64,000 nucleotides of DNA from DASQFQ01 sp963722815 (lineage in GTDB: Bacteria; Actinomycetota; Thermoleophilia; Solirubrobacterales; Solirubrobacteraceae). The notes under the pieces are model-generated. The model ran no database searches, was not told the origin of the DNA, and saw nothing but the letters and a program-made list of their open reading frames with translations. Position numbers and translations under genes: made by a program. This document shows positions 57,413 through 64,000 of this stretch, in pieces. The stretch covers positions 277,375 to 341,374 of the forward strand of contig CAVROM010000006.1 in assembly GCA_963722815.1 (NCBI GenBank), read 5' to 3'. The first letter of the stretch is position 1. Each line of letters begins with the position of its first letter.

Positions 57413-57922
57413 TCACTCGAGAGACGCTCGGACGTCCTTGAACAGCAGCTGCAGATTCAGCGGGTCGGTGGGCGACGGTTCGAATCCCCAACGGAGATAG
57501 AACCAACGGGCTTCCTCATGGAGGGCGTGCACCAAGAGCAGCCTCGCGCCGATCTGATCGGAGGCGCTCACAGCGCGGAGCATCGCGTCGCGCAGGAGCA
57601 ACGCGCCGATCCCGCGCCGCTGGACCGTGAGGTCGACGGCGAGGCGCGCGAGGAGCACCGCCGGGATCGGGTGTCGCGGCTGCCCTCGCCGGGCTCGGGC
57701 GGTCGCGTCGGCTGGTGCGACCGCGGCGGCCGCGAGCGCGTGGTAGCCCACGACCCGGTCCTGCTCCGCGTCGACGACGACATAGGTACGGGCCGACCCG
57801 CCGGCTCCCGCCTGGCGTGCGTGCTCGAGCAGCCAGCTGTTCAGCGACACCGTGCCGCAATCGAAGCCGTCGAGGATGTGATCGGGGATGAGCGGCTCGG
57901 GCTCCCCGAACCGCGACGTCAT
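57413..57922 (-). CDS. GNAT-family acetyltransferase toxin
   Basis: 169 residues. The GNAT core LARLAVDLTVQRRGIGALLLRDAMLRAV carries the acetyl-CoA pyrophosphate loop (Q-R-R-G-I-G). FYLRWGFEPSPTDPLNLQLLFKDV is the C-terminal end with the catalytic-region Tyr. Toxins of the TacT/AtaT class acetylate aminoacyl-tRNA and stop translation. Its start overlaps the antitoxin's stop (57919-57922), the usual antitoxin-first order. Ends directly against int2 (convergent), typical cargo of a mobile element. Confidence 0.88.
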   Translation of the reverse strand: MTSRFGEPEPLIPDHILDGFDCGTVSLNSWLLEHARQAGAGGSARTYVVVDAEQDRVVGYHALAAAAVAPADATARARRGQPRHPIPAVLLARLAVDLTVQRRGIGALLLRDAMLRAVSASDQIGARLLLVHALHEEARWFYLRWGFEPSPTDPLNLQLLFKDVRASLE

Positions 57923-58185
57923 CGCGGCCGCGGGCGCTCGAATAGGTCGTGCAGCGCGGGCTTGACCTCAGCCGGTCGGTCGAGCGCAGCGCAGAACGCG
58001 GACCACTCCGGCTCGTCGAGGACAAAACGGGTCCGGTCTGCGACCAGGCGTTCGGCCCGTTCGCGTGCGCTCTCGATCACGAACGTGGACACGCTCTCGC
58101 CGAGCAGATCGGCTGCCTGGCGCAGGAGGGCGTCGTCGCTCGGCGCTACGCGGACGTTGAGACGAGAGGTCTTAGCGGCAGTCAT
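57919..58185 (-). CDS. DUF1778 (TacA-like) ribbon-helix-helix antitoxin
   Basis: 88 residues from ATG 58185, preceded by gagga; an in-frame start 30 nt upstream at 58215 is possible. The RHH N-terminus KTSRLNVRVAPSDDALLRQAADLLGESVSTFVIESARERAE is DUF1778. The C-terminal tail (FVLDEPEWSAFCAALDRPAEVKPALHDLF) is the segment that wraps the acetyltransferase. It neutralises the toxin and represses the operon, probably at the repeats at 58203-58221. Confidence 0.9.
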   Translation of the reverse strand: MTAAKTSRLNVRVAPSDDALLRQAADLLGESVSTFVIESARERAERLVADRTRFVLDEPEWSAFCAALDRPAEVKPALHDLFERPRPR

Positions 58186-58202
58186 CGGTTCCTCATTGAC
58201 AG

Positions 58203-58221
58203 ACAGTGTACTCACAGTGTA
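58203..58221. promoter_or_regulatory. Direct-repeat operator of the GNAT toxin-antitoxin operon
   Basis: Two copies of acagtgta are separated by 3 bases (11-bp period, one helical turn) 18-36 bp upstream of the antitoxin start. Each copy contains tacac/gtgta half-dyads, and a third partial site (gtacac) follows. RHH antitoxins bind such short repeats as stacked dimers. On the minus strand tacact resembles a -10 box, so binding would occlude the promoter. Confidence 0.55.
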
Positions 58222-58229
58222 CGTACACG

Positions 58230-58494
58230 GGGCCTTTGGCTGTATCAGCAGCCGGCGGCCGTCGCTGAAGTCGCGGTGCTCGGACTGGAGCGCGACTTAG
58301 ACCAGCACCATCCGCGCCCGGCACGCAACGGGCCCCGATCCAGCGGCCGCCTAGGTCGGGGCCGAGAAGAGGGAACCGCTCGAGCGGTCGCAGCGACCGC
58401 ACGACTCGCGCCGTCGTGTCCGCCGGCAGGCTGTGCGTCCGGATCGTCCGCAGATCCTCGCCGACGCGGGCCAGCTCGACCCGCGCCAGCGGGC
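58230..58494 (-). pseudogene. RelE/ParE-like toxin remnant
   Basis: Directly after the RHH antitoxin stop, the leftward strand reads RVELARVGEDLRTIRTHSLPADTTARVVRSLRPLERFPLLGPDLGGRWIGARC, the ParE-type beta-hairpin-helix core. After about 58300 the family's C-terminal strand is only found in broken frames (ending with a stop at 58299 in one frame). There is no good start codon. Probably inactive. Confidence 0.55.
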
Positions 58495-58740
58495 CTAGAG
58501 CTCGTCGAGGGCGACGGTCTCGCCGGCGCGGGCCTGCTCGAGCCCGAGCCCCGCCCGGTCGAGGGCGCCCGGGATGCCGTCGAGCAGCTCGACGACGTTG
58601 CGGGCGTCGGGATCAGCCTCGTCGAGAGCGCTGGAGAGCAGCGAGCGCGCGAGCGTCGCGGGCCGCACATGCACGCGCTCGGCGAGCCGCGCGAGCTTCG
58701 CGCCCTGCTCGGCGTCCAGGGTGATGTTCAGCCGCTCCAC
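58495..58740 (-). CDS. Ribbon-helix-helix antitoxin
   Basis: 81 residues: MERLNITLDAEQGAKLARLAERVHVRPATLARSLLSSALDEAD is a CopG-type RHH DNA-binding domain. A short acidic C-terminal tail (VVELLDGIPGALDRAGLGLEQARAGETVALDEL) would bind the toxin. The toxin gene downstream is decayed, so this is probably an orphan antitoxin. Confidence 0.8.
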   Translation of the reverse strand: MERLNITLDAEQGAKLARLAERVHVRPATLARSLLSSALDEADPDARNVVELLDGIPGALDRAGLGLEQARAGETVALDEL

Positions 58741-58804
58741 ACGCCCAGGCTAAACCGCATGGATGCGATCCGTGCAGCGCGTGAGCGTCGCGCGGTTGCG
58801 TGGC

Positions 58805-59626
58805 CTACGCGGGGGACAGCCGCGCCGCCAACCTGTCCCTGACTGCTTTGACGGCCTCAGAGTCGAGCGGCCCCTCGGCTCGACACAGCTTCGCCGTGTC
58901 ACGGGGCGGCAACACGGAGACGCTGCCGACCTCCAGCCGACCGAACAGCGGCCACTCGCCGTCCACGAAGCAGAGCACCGCCCGGACCGGCACGGTGGCG
59001 TGGGGACCGTTGGCGAGGACAGCGCGGACGGCGCCGGCCTGAGCGAGAACCCCGTCGACGAGCTTCGTCTTGTCGCGGCCGCGCACGAGCAGGTGCTCGG
59101 TGCGCACACGCAGGAGACCCCCGCGCCGCTCCACCGCGATGCGGCCGGAGTAGCGCTTGGCGTCGATGACCGTCACGCCCGACGGTCCGATCGCGAGGTG
59201 GTCGACGTTCGCGCGGCTGCGCGGCATACGTCGGTCGTGCAGCAGGAGGAGGCCGTGCCCTGCGGTCCACCGCTCGAGCTTTCGAGCCAGCTTGACCTCT
59301 CCTTCCGCGCCGCGCGCCCACGCCTGCTCGTGCTGCGGCGCGGAGCAGAGAGCGAGGACGACGCCGCTCAGCGGTCCGAGCCGCTCGCGCACGCGCGCCT
59401 CGCGGCTGCCGCGTCGCCGCTCGTACTCGCGGCGCGCACTCGCGCCCGCGACCGATTCGAGCGGTGCAACCGACTCGGCGGGTGCGCCCGCCGGCTCACA
59501 AGTCAGGCAGCGTGCATGTCGGCGCGCTGAATCCCAGATGGCGGTGTCGCCGGCCGCGAGCTCGCGCGCACAGACGGCGCACGCGTCAGCCCGGCGGAGC
59601 CTCAACTGGCGAGCGGTTGACGACAC
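58805..59626 (-). CDS. NERD-domain nuclease-related protein with zinc knuckle
   Basis: 273 residues. Two CxxC pairs (C16/C19 and C40/C43) form an N-terminal zinc-binding module. The NERD fold begins at GAEGE (E110), followed by ANVDHLAIGPSGVTVIDAKRYSGRI (D142, D155, K157): the restriction-endonuclease-like D...DxK core. NERD proteins are associated with DNA processing and defence. A C-terminal region (VRAVLCFVDGEWPLFGRLEVGSVSVL) is typical of the family. It diverges from the GHKL ATPase gene with 238 bp between, which holds no other gene. Confidence 0.87.
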   Translation of the reverse strand: MSSTARQLRLRRADACAVCARELAAGDTAIWDSARRHARCLTCEPAGAPAESVAPLESVAGASARREYERRRGSREARVRERLGPLSGVVLALCSAPQHEQAWARGAEGEVKLARKLERWTAGHGLLLLHDRRMPRSRANVDHLAIGPSGVTVIDAKRYSGRIAVERRGGLLRVRTEHLLVRGRDKTKLVDGVLAQAGAVRAVLANGPHATVPVRAVLCFVDGEWPLFGRLEVGSVSVLPPRDTAKLCRAEGPLDSEAVKAVRDRLAARLSPA

Positions 59627-59864
59627 GTAGGGTCAAGTCGGCCTGCTCACTGCCGGACTTAAGGCGGAGCGCGTCCACATCGTCTCGTTGTCGAGGCGCG
59701 GCTGCGCCACAGTTCGCGTCGTAATCCGGGACGATTCGACGTCCGTCAAGGACGGCGTCCGCAGGCGAAGCCTCCGAGGACATGGTCGGCGGCGAGGGCA
59801 GTGTTGAGCCCTTCACGCTCGAGCCGTTGGACTGACCGCGGTCGCCTCTAGAGTCCGCGGCGCG

Positions 59865-61958
59865 GTGTCGCAACGCCTCGATCCGTCCCTCGTCCGCCAC
59901 GGCCGCGTCAACGGCCGGTACTTCCGGGAGAACTTCGCCCAGGGTGGGATCGACCTGGTGCAGATCGTCCCCGAGCTCGTGACCAACGCCGATGCGGCGA
60001 TCGCCGCCGGAGGGCGCCCGTCGGGGCGGATCGTGCTGCGCTTCGGGCCGCCCGATCCGGACTTCGCGGCGGAGTGGAAGCGGGCGATGCGGCGGCTGCG
60101 CGCGCCGGCCCTGCTCGAGTGGCGCCACCAGCTGCGCTGCTCCGACGACGGCGTCGGGATGGACGCGGCGGCGGTCGATCGGCGGCTCGGGGCGCTGGGG
60201 GTGACGCCAGACGCCGGCGGCCAGCGCGGACTGTTCGGGCGCGGGCTGCGCGACGTCTGGCTCGCGCAGGGCGGCGGGCGCATCGAGGGCGTGCACGACG
60301 GGCGGCTGGTCGAGTCGTGGTTCTTCCCCTCGGGCGGCAATGACCCGTACGCCTACGTGCACGTCCGCGACGAGCCCGCAAGCGCGGCGGCGCGGGCCGA
60401 GCTCGGTCTCGACGGCTCCGGCACGCGCATCACCGTGCCGCTGGCCGCCGGGAGGCCGCCAGCGAACGCGCGGCTGCGGCGCCTGGTCGGGCAGCTCGTG
60501 CAGCTGCGACCCGTGCTCGAGGATCCCGCGCGCGAGCTGTGGCTGGAGCTGCCGGGTGAGCCGGCGCAGCTCGTCACGCTGCCGGCGCCGGAGCCCGACC
60601 CCGAGCGCCCGCTGCTCTTCGACGACGAGATCGACGTCGCCCCCGGTGTCCATGCACGGGTGATCGTGCGGCGCGCGGCGGAGCCGATCCCGCTCAGCCC
60701 CTCCCGCGCGACTCGGCTGGGTGGGCTGGTGATCCGCTCCGGCCGCGCCGCACACGAGACCACGCTCGCCGGCCACGAGGGCGAGCCGGGCACGCGCCAC
60801 CTCTACGGCGAGGTGATCTGCGAGGAGCTCGAGCAGCTCCAGCGTGCGGCGCTCGAGTCGCCGCGCCCCCAGGTCGTCGTCAAGGTCGACCGCTCCGGGC
60901 TCAACGAGCACCATCCGTTCGTGCAGCGCCTCAGCGCGGCGATCGAGCGCGTGCTGCGGCCGATCGTCGCCGCCGAGGAACGCCGCGCCGGCGCGCACCT
61001 CGTACGCGCCGGGCGCGCCGTCCAGGCCCGCGACCAGGTCGGGCTGCGGGCGCTCAACGATGCGCTGCGCAGCGCCTTCGACGCGCCCGGCACCGCCGGC
61101 TTCGAGCGCGGCGGCGCGCCCGCCGACGCGGCCGCGCGGGTCGAGCCGGAGCCGGGCGTCGAGAACGGGGCGTCGGCCGAGCCGTCACCAGCCGGCTCCG
61201 CCCCCGACGTGGCGCTCGTGGGCGCGCTGCGCTTCAAGCAGTCACCGGTGCGCCTGCACCCCGGCGAGGACCGCAGCGTTTCGCTCGTCATCGACCCCGC
61301 GCGGGTGCCGCCCGGCACGCCGGTCACCGTGACGGCCGACGCCGGACTGCGGCTCAAGCTCTGGGAGGAGGTCGTGCCCGAGCCCAACCGCGGCGGCTGG
61401 GCGCGGCTGACCGGCACGCTGCGTGCGCGCGTGTCCGTCGAGCCCGGGGCCCGCCTGTCGGTGATCGCGGAGGCCGCCGGCCACATGGCCGAGCTCGAGG
61501 TGTTGATCGTGCGCCACCGCGCCAGCGGGTGGGTCAGCGACATCGCCCGCAAGGACGAGGATGCGGTTATCGAGGCGCACTTCGAGCCCGAGAGCGGCAT
61601 CGTCACCGTCTACGAGGGCCGCCCCGAGTTCAAGGCGCTCGAGCGCGCCGCCCGCCGCGCCGGCTTCAAGCCCGCTCGCGTGCGCGAGTACCTCCCCTAC
61701 CGCATGCTCGAGGTCGAGGCCGCCGCCAACGCCGTCTATCACTGGGCGGCCGCGCAGATCGTCGCCCGGCGCCTCGCCGGCGAGCTGCGCAACGACCCCG
61801 TCGAGTACGCCCACGCCCTGCGCCACGAGACGCAGTCGCTCCGCCACCGCGCCCACGAGAAGCTCATGCGCGCGTTCCTCGACCCCGAGGTGTTCAGTGG
61901 CGGCGTCCAGGTCCTCGAGGACGAGCCGGCCGAGGCGCAGACGCGCCTGACCGTGTGA
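59865..61958 (+). CDS. MORC-like GHKL ATPase of probable defence function
   Basis: 697 residues from GTG 59865. The GHKL/HSP90-type ATPase domain has an N-box ELVTNADAAI (E37, N41, D43), G1 DDGVGMD (94-100) and G2 GLFGRGLRD (122-130) within the first 200 residues. An S5-like transducer follows, then (about 425-545) a beta-sandwich (VRLHPGEDRSVSLVIDPARVPPGTPVTV) and a helical C-terminus (FKPARVREYLPYRMLEVEAAANAVYHWAAAQIVARRL). Its ATP-box layout resembles prokaryotic MORC-type ATPases described near restriction systems. The specific role is unknown. Confidence 0.8.
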   Translation: MSQRLDPSLVRHGRVNGRYFRENFAQGGIDLVQIVPELVTNADAAIAAGGRPSGRIVLRFGPPDPDFAAEWKRAMRRLRAPALLEWRHQLRCSDDGVGMDAAAVDRRLGALGVTPDAGGQRGLFGRGLRDVWLAQGGGRIEGVHDGRLVESWFFPSGGNDPYAYVHVRDEPASAAARAELGLDGSGTRITVPLAAGRPPANARLRRLVGQLVQLRPVLEDPARELWLELPGEPAQLVTLPAPEPDPERPLLFDDEIDVAPGVHARVIVRRAAEPIPLSPSRATRLGGLVIRSGRAAHETTLAGHEGEPGTRHLYGEVICEELEQLQRAALESPRPQVVVKVDRSGLNEHHPFVQRLSAAIERVLRPIVAAEERRAGAHLVRAGRAVQARDQVGLRALNDALRSAFDAPGTAGFERGGAPADAAARVEPEPGVENGASAEPSPAGSAPDVALVGALRFKQSPVRLHPGEDRSVSLVIDPARVPPGTPVTVTADAGLRLKLWEEVVPEPNRGGWARLTGTLRARVSVEPGARLSVIAEAAGHMAELEVLIVRHRASGWVSDIARKDEDAVIEAHFEPESGIVTVYEGRPEFKALERAARRAGFKPARVREYLPYRMLEVEAAANAVYHWAAAQIVARRLAGELRNDPVEYAHALRHETQSLRHRAHEKLMRAFLDPEVFSGGVQVLEDEPAEAQTRLTV

Positions 61959-61968
61959 CCCGCGTGGC

Positions 61969-62476
61969 TCAGGCCGCCTCGGCGAACTGCGGATCAGCCC
62001 GTCGACGCGCCTCGGCCTGCAGCTCGGGCGGCAGCTGCCGCGCGTCGACGATGAAGCCGTCGACCGAGACGGCCACGCCAGGGGATGCTCCACCAGGATG
62101 CGCGCCGGTAGAGCTCCGGCTCCATGGGCCCGAGGTCGAGCACGTCGCGGATCCGCCGGGCCTTGTTGGACATCGTGGTCTTGGCGACGCCGAGCCCGGC
62201 AGCGAGCTGGCCGGCGGTCATGAACGGCTCGAGGGAGCGATCGAAGAGGAAGTTCGCGCTGCCCAGCTCGTAGACGGCACCGGCGGCCCAGATGCGCGGC
62301 TCGCCCCGCTCGAGCGGCGACGGGCGCTTGCGCGCGAGGCGCGCGATCAGGCGCCGGCACAGCTCGCCGTACTCGGCGTCGAGGTATTCGGCGCAGAACG
62401 TATCGGTGATCTCGATGATCTCGGCCGCGCGCGGGCGCAGCGCGACGGGAATCTTCAGCGCCGCGAGATCGTTCAT
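61969..62476 (-). pseudogene. DUF6398-type protein with a C-terminal frameshift
   Basis: From ATG 62476: LDAEYGELCRRLIARLARKRPSPLERGEPRIWAAGAVYELGSANFLFD, FMTAGQLAAGLGVAKTTMSNKARRIRDVLDLGPMEPELYRR. This is a DUF6398 region containing an HTH (GLGVAKTTMSNKAR). Near 62090 the frame is lost; the other frame gives the expected end VAVSVDGFIVDARQLPPELQAEARRRADPQF, stopping at 61969. A single indel separates the parts. Converges on the GHKL ATPase gene with 10 bp between stops. Confidence 0.7.
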
Positions 62477-62585
62477 GGTCGCTCCTTCGGGTCGTCGGTG
62501 CGCCTGGGAGGATCCAGCGTCTTCCGGACGGTGTGAGATCGGCCGACGACGAGTTACGAAATCACCCCCGGCAAGATTCCGAAAG

Positions 62586-63230
62586 ATGACCAGGATTGTC
62601 TGCACCGCTGACCTCCACGAGAACCTGATCGAGATTCCCGACTGCGACCTCCTGCTGATCGCGGGCGACATCTCGTTCGCGTCCAAGGGCGACCTCGCCG
62701 CCAAGCAGGCGTTCCTTGCAGGTCCGTTCAGGGAGTGGCTCGATGGGGTTCCCGCCGCCGAGATTGTGCTGGTGGCCGGCAACCACGACCAGTCGATCGA
62801 AGCTTGGGGTCTCCCTCCGGATTTGCGCTGCCACTACCTCGAGGACGAACGCACCGAGCTGTTCGGACTCAGGATCTGGGGCACGCCGTGGCAGCCCCGG
62901 TTCTACGGCTGGGCGTTCAACACTCCTCGGCGCCACGGCGAGCGCTTCCTCGCAACGAAGTTCGAGCTGATTCCCGCCGACACCCAGATCCTGGTCTGCC
63001 ACGGGCCGCCTCGTGGTTACGGGGATCACACCGGTCGCTCAGACGGACAGCCGCACGTGGGCTCGACGGCACTGACCGAGACGATTCAACGCATCCAGCC
63101 CCGGCTCATGGTCTGCGGCCACATCCACTCCGGTTACGGCAGGTATCGCCTCGGCGATACCGAGACATTAGCCGCGCACGTCAACAACGACTACCGACCC
63201 ACCAACGCGGTCGTCGAGATCACGCTCTGA
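62586..63230 (+). CDS. Calcineurin-like metallophosphoesterase
   Basis: 214 residues from ATG 62586. All five metal-site motifs of the fold are present: ADLHEN, GDISF, GNHDQ, VCHGPP and CGHIHSGYG. This is a small dinuclear phosphoesterase of the YfcE/MPPED type, acting on an unknown phosphodiester or phosphomonoester. Residue Asn in GNHD and all ligands look intact. It stands alone between DUF6398 and the HTH pair. Confidence 0.9.
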   Translation: MTRIVCTADLHENLIEIPDCDLLLIAGDISFASKGDLAAKQAFLAGPFREWLDGVPAAEIVLVAGNHDQSIEAWGLPPDLRCHYLEDERTELFGLRIWGTPWQPRFYGWAFNTPRRHGERFLATKFELIPADTQILVCHGPPRGYGDHTGRSDGQPHVGSTALTETIQRIQPRLMVCGHIHSGYGRYRLGDTETLAAHVNNDYRPTNAVVEITL

Positions 63231-63507
63231 CACGCGGCGAGCCCGCATGCCCGCTCTGCGAGGCACGGAACTCCGCGTCGACCGTGGGGAAGGTGATGTC
63301 GAGCCCACGTCGGAGTGCGTCGGCGATGTTGGCGAGCTGGCCGAGCGTCGGGTTCCTGCTCCCAGCCTCGAGGCTCGCGACATACGGTGGCTTGACGCCC
63401 AGGCGGCGGGCGAGCTCGGCCTGAGTCAACCCTTCGGCAAGCCGAGCGCGTCGAACCTCGAGTCCGAGACGCGCCGACGTCGCGTCCGACATGTGCGTCC
63501 GCGGCAT
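63220..63507 (-). CDS. XRE-family helix-turn-helix regulator
   Basis: 95 residues. LGLEVRRARLAEGLTQAELARRLGVKPPYVASLEAGSRNPTLGQLANIADAL is a textbook XRE/Cro HTH; LDITFPTVD is a short beta tail. It is the second gene of a pair, starting inside the stop of the upstream gene (ATGA). Its end overlaps the phosphoesterase end by 11 bp. Possibly an antitoxin or autoregulator. Confidence 0.88.
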   Translation of the reverse strand: MPRTHMSDATSARLGLEVRRARLAEGLTQAELARRLGVKPPYVASLEAGSRNPTLGQLANIADALRRGLDITFPTVDAEFRASQSGHAGSPRVRA

Positions 63508-63809
63508 CAGGCGCGCGCCGCCAGTCGGGTGTGCGTCGACGCGTCCGCGGCCGCGTCGTCGATGAGTTCGCAGACGAGGTCGCCGCTGCGGAACGAGTTG
63601 GGGAGATTTCGCGCCCAGCGCTCCGGATCGGCGTCGAACGTCACCGACTGGCCGGACTCGAGGTCGATCACCTCGATGTCACGCACCTCGGCGAAGTCCT
63701 GATCGCCCTCGATCTCGAAGCGTGTCCCGTCCACCCGCAGCAGCGCGATCCGATCCCACTCCAGGTCACAGTCGCGACGACGGGGTGCGCTGAAGCTGAG
63801 CTCGATCAT
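63507..63809 (-). CDS. Small protein cotranscribed with the XRE regulator
   Basis: 100 residues from ATG 63809, preceded by aggagcaggtg. The beta-strand pattern (SAPRRRDCDLEWDRIALLRVDGTRFEIEGDQDFAEVRDIEVIDLESGQSVTFDADPERWARNLPNSFRSGDLVCELID) is acidic and soluble. A 4-nt overlap couples it to the XRE gene. Order and sizes fit a two-component gene pair such as toxin-antitoxin, but I recognise no toxin fold. Confidence 0.78.
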   Translation of the reverse strand: MIELSFSAPRRRDCDLEWDRIALLRVDGTRFEIEGDQDFAEVRDIEVIDLESGQSVTFDADPERWARNLPNSFRSGDLVCELIDDAAADASTHTRLAARA

Positions 63810-63884
63810 CACCTGCTCCTTTCGCGTTCGATGCACCAGAGCGTAACGTAACCCATTGGGTTATTGCCCCCCCATCTTCGGCGT

Positions 63885-64000
63885 CTACACCACGCCCTTG
63901 AGCAGGACGACGCCGAGATCGAGCATGCGCTGAGCGCGCCACCGCAGCCGCTCCGCTCGATCGGGCTCGAGCACGCCGGCGAGGCCGGCCAGTTCGGGCT
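63885..64000 (-). CDS. C-terminal end of a gene continuing beyond the window
   Basis: A leftward frame reads LAGLAGVLEPDRAERLRWRAQRMLDLGVVLLKGVV then a stop at 63885-63887. The amphipathic helical pattern is protein-like, but only 38 codons are visible. Family unknown. Confidence 0.4.
   Translation of the reverse strand, partial: PELAGLAGVLEPDRAERLRWRAQRMLDLGVVLLKGVV

Noticed and set aside
57474..57500. cggttcgaatcccc resembling a tRNA T-arm, possible second att site beside int2
   Set aside because: It lies inside the GNAT gene, encoding its conserved WGFEPS segment, and no acceptor or anticodon stem fits around it.

Overview
The window is GC-rich (about 70%) bacterial DNA. Gene style and gene content point to an actinobacterium, most likely of the Thermoleophilia/Solirubrobacterales type. 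The clues are the AfsR/SARP-type regulator, many GTG starts, LodA-like oxidase and MobF relaxase-HTH-integrase modules; the taxonomic call is an inference. It reads as a chromosome stretch with ordinary metabolic genes on the left, broken up by insertion sequences, and a mobile/defence region on the right (about 36-63 kb).

Layout. 0-7 kb: the start of a partial gene (perhaps an integrase), an intact IS3 element with inverted repeats and a 4-bp target duplication, a secreted protein, an IS110 element, a SnoaL-like gene, a decayed IS110 copy and a truncated glycerophosphodiesterase. 7-18 kb: cysE-cysK (cysteine synthesis), a membrane protein with 28-residue repeats divergent from an AfsR-like regulator, a phosphate transporter with its DUF47 partner, decayed membrane-protein genes, a patatin-like lipase and a zinc-finger thioredoxin. 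19-26.5 kb: a three-gene operon encoding a thermolysin-like peptidase, a large LodA-like quinone-cofactor oxidase and a LodB-like flavoprotein. 26.6-31 kb: a frameshifted IS256 element and debris. 31-35.5 kb: an ABC transporter/FtsX permease pair, a KAP-type NTPase and a PadR regulator with a clear operator.

Mobile and defence region. A compact operon at 37.99-40.95 kb encodes a TerB-like protein, a glycine-rich membrane-inserting protein and an LRAT-domain (NlpC/P60-fold) protein. I consider this the best candidate for an undescribed system. It sits 0.6 kb from a decayed excisionase-integrase module (xis1-int1), which is followed by a 3' tRNA-Thr fragment (43.2 kb) that looks like an attachment site. 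To the right are two divergent McrBC systems (the leftward EVE-containing one in ruins, the rightward one intact), a frameshifted DNA methyltransferase, a MobF relaxase with a second xis-int module (a mobilizable integrative element), a GNAT/DUF1778 toxin-antitoxin pair, a decayed RelE/ParE module, a NERD nuclease, a MORC-like GHKL ATPase, a DUF6398 gene, a metallophosphoesterase and an HTH gene pair.

About a dozen loci carry frameshifts or stops, while the long genes (1016, 1157, 900, 697 and 626 codons) are clean. Most of these lesions therefore look like real decay of mobile DNA, although two lie in runs of five G/C and could be sequence errors.
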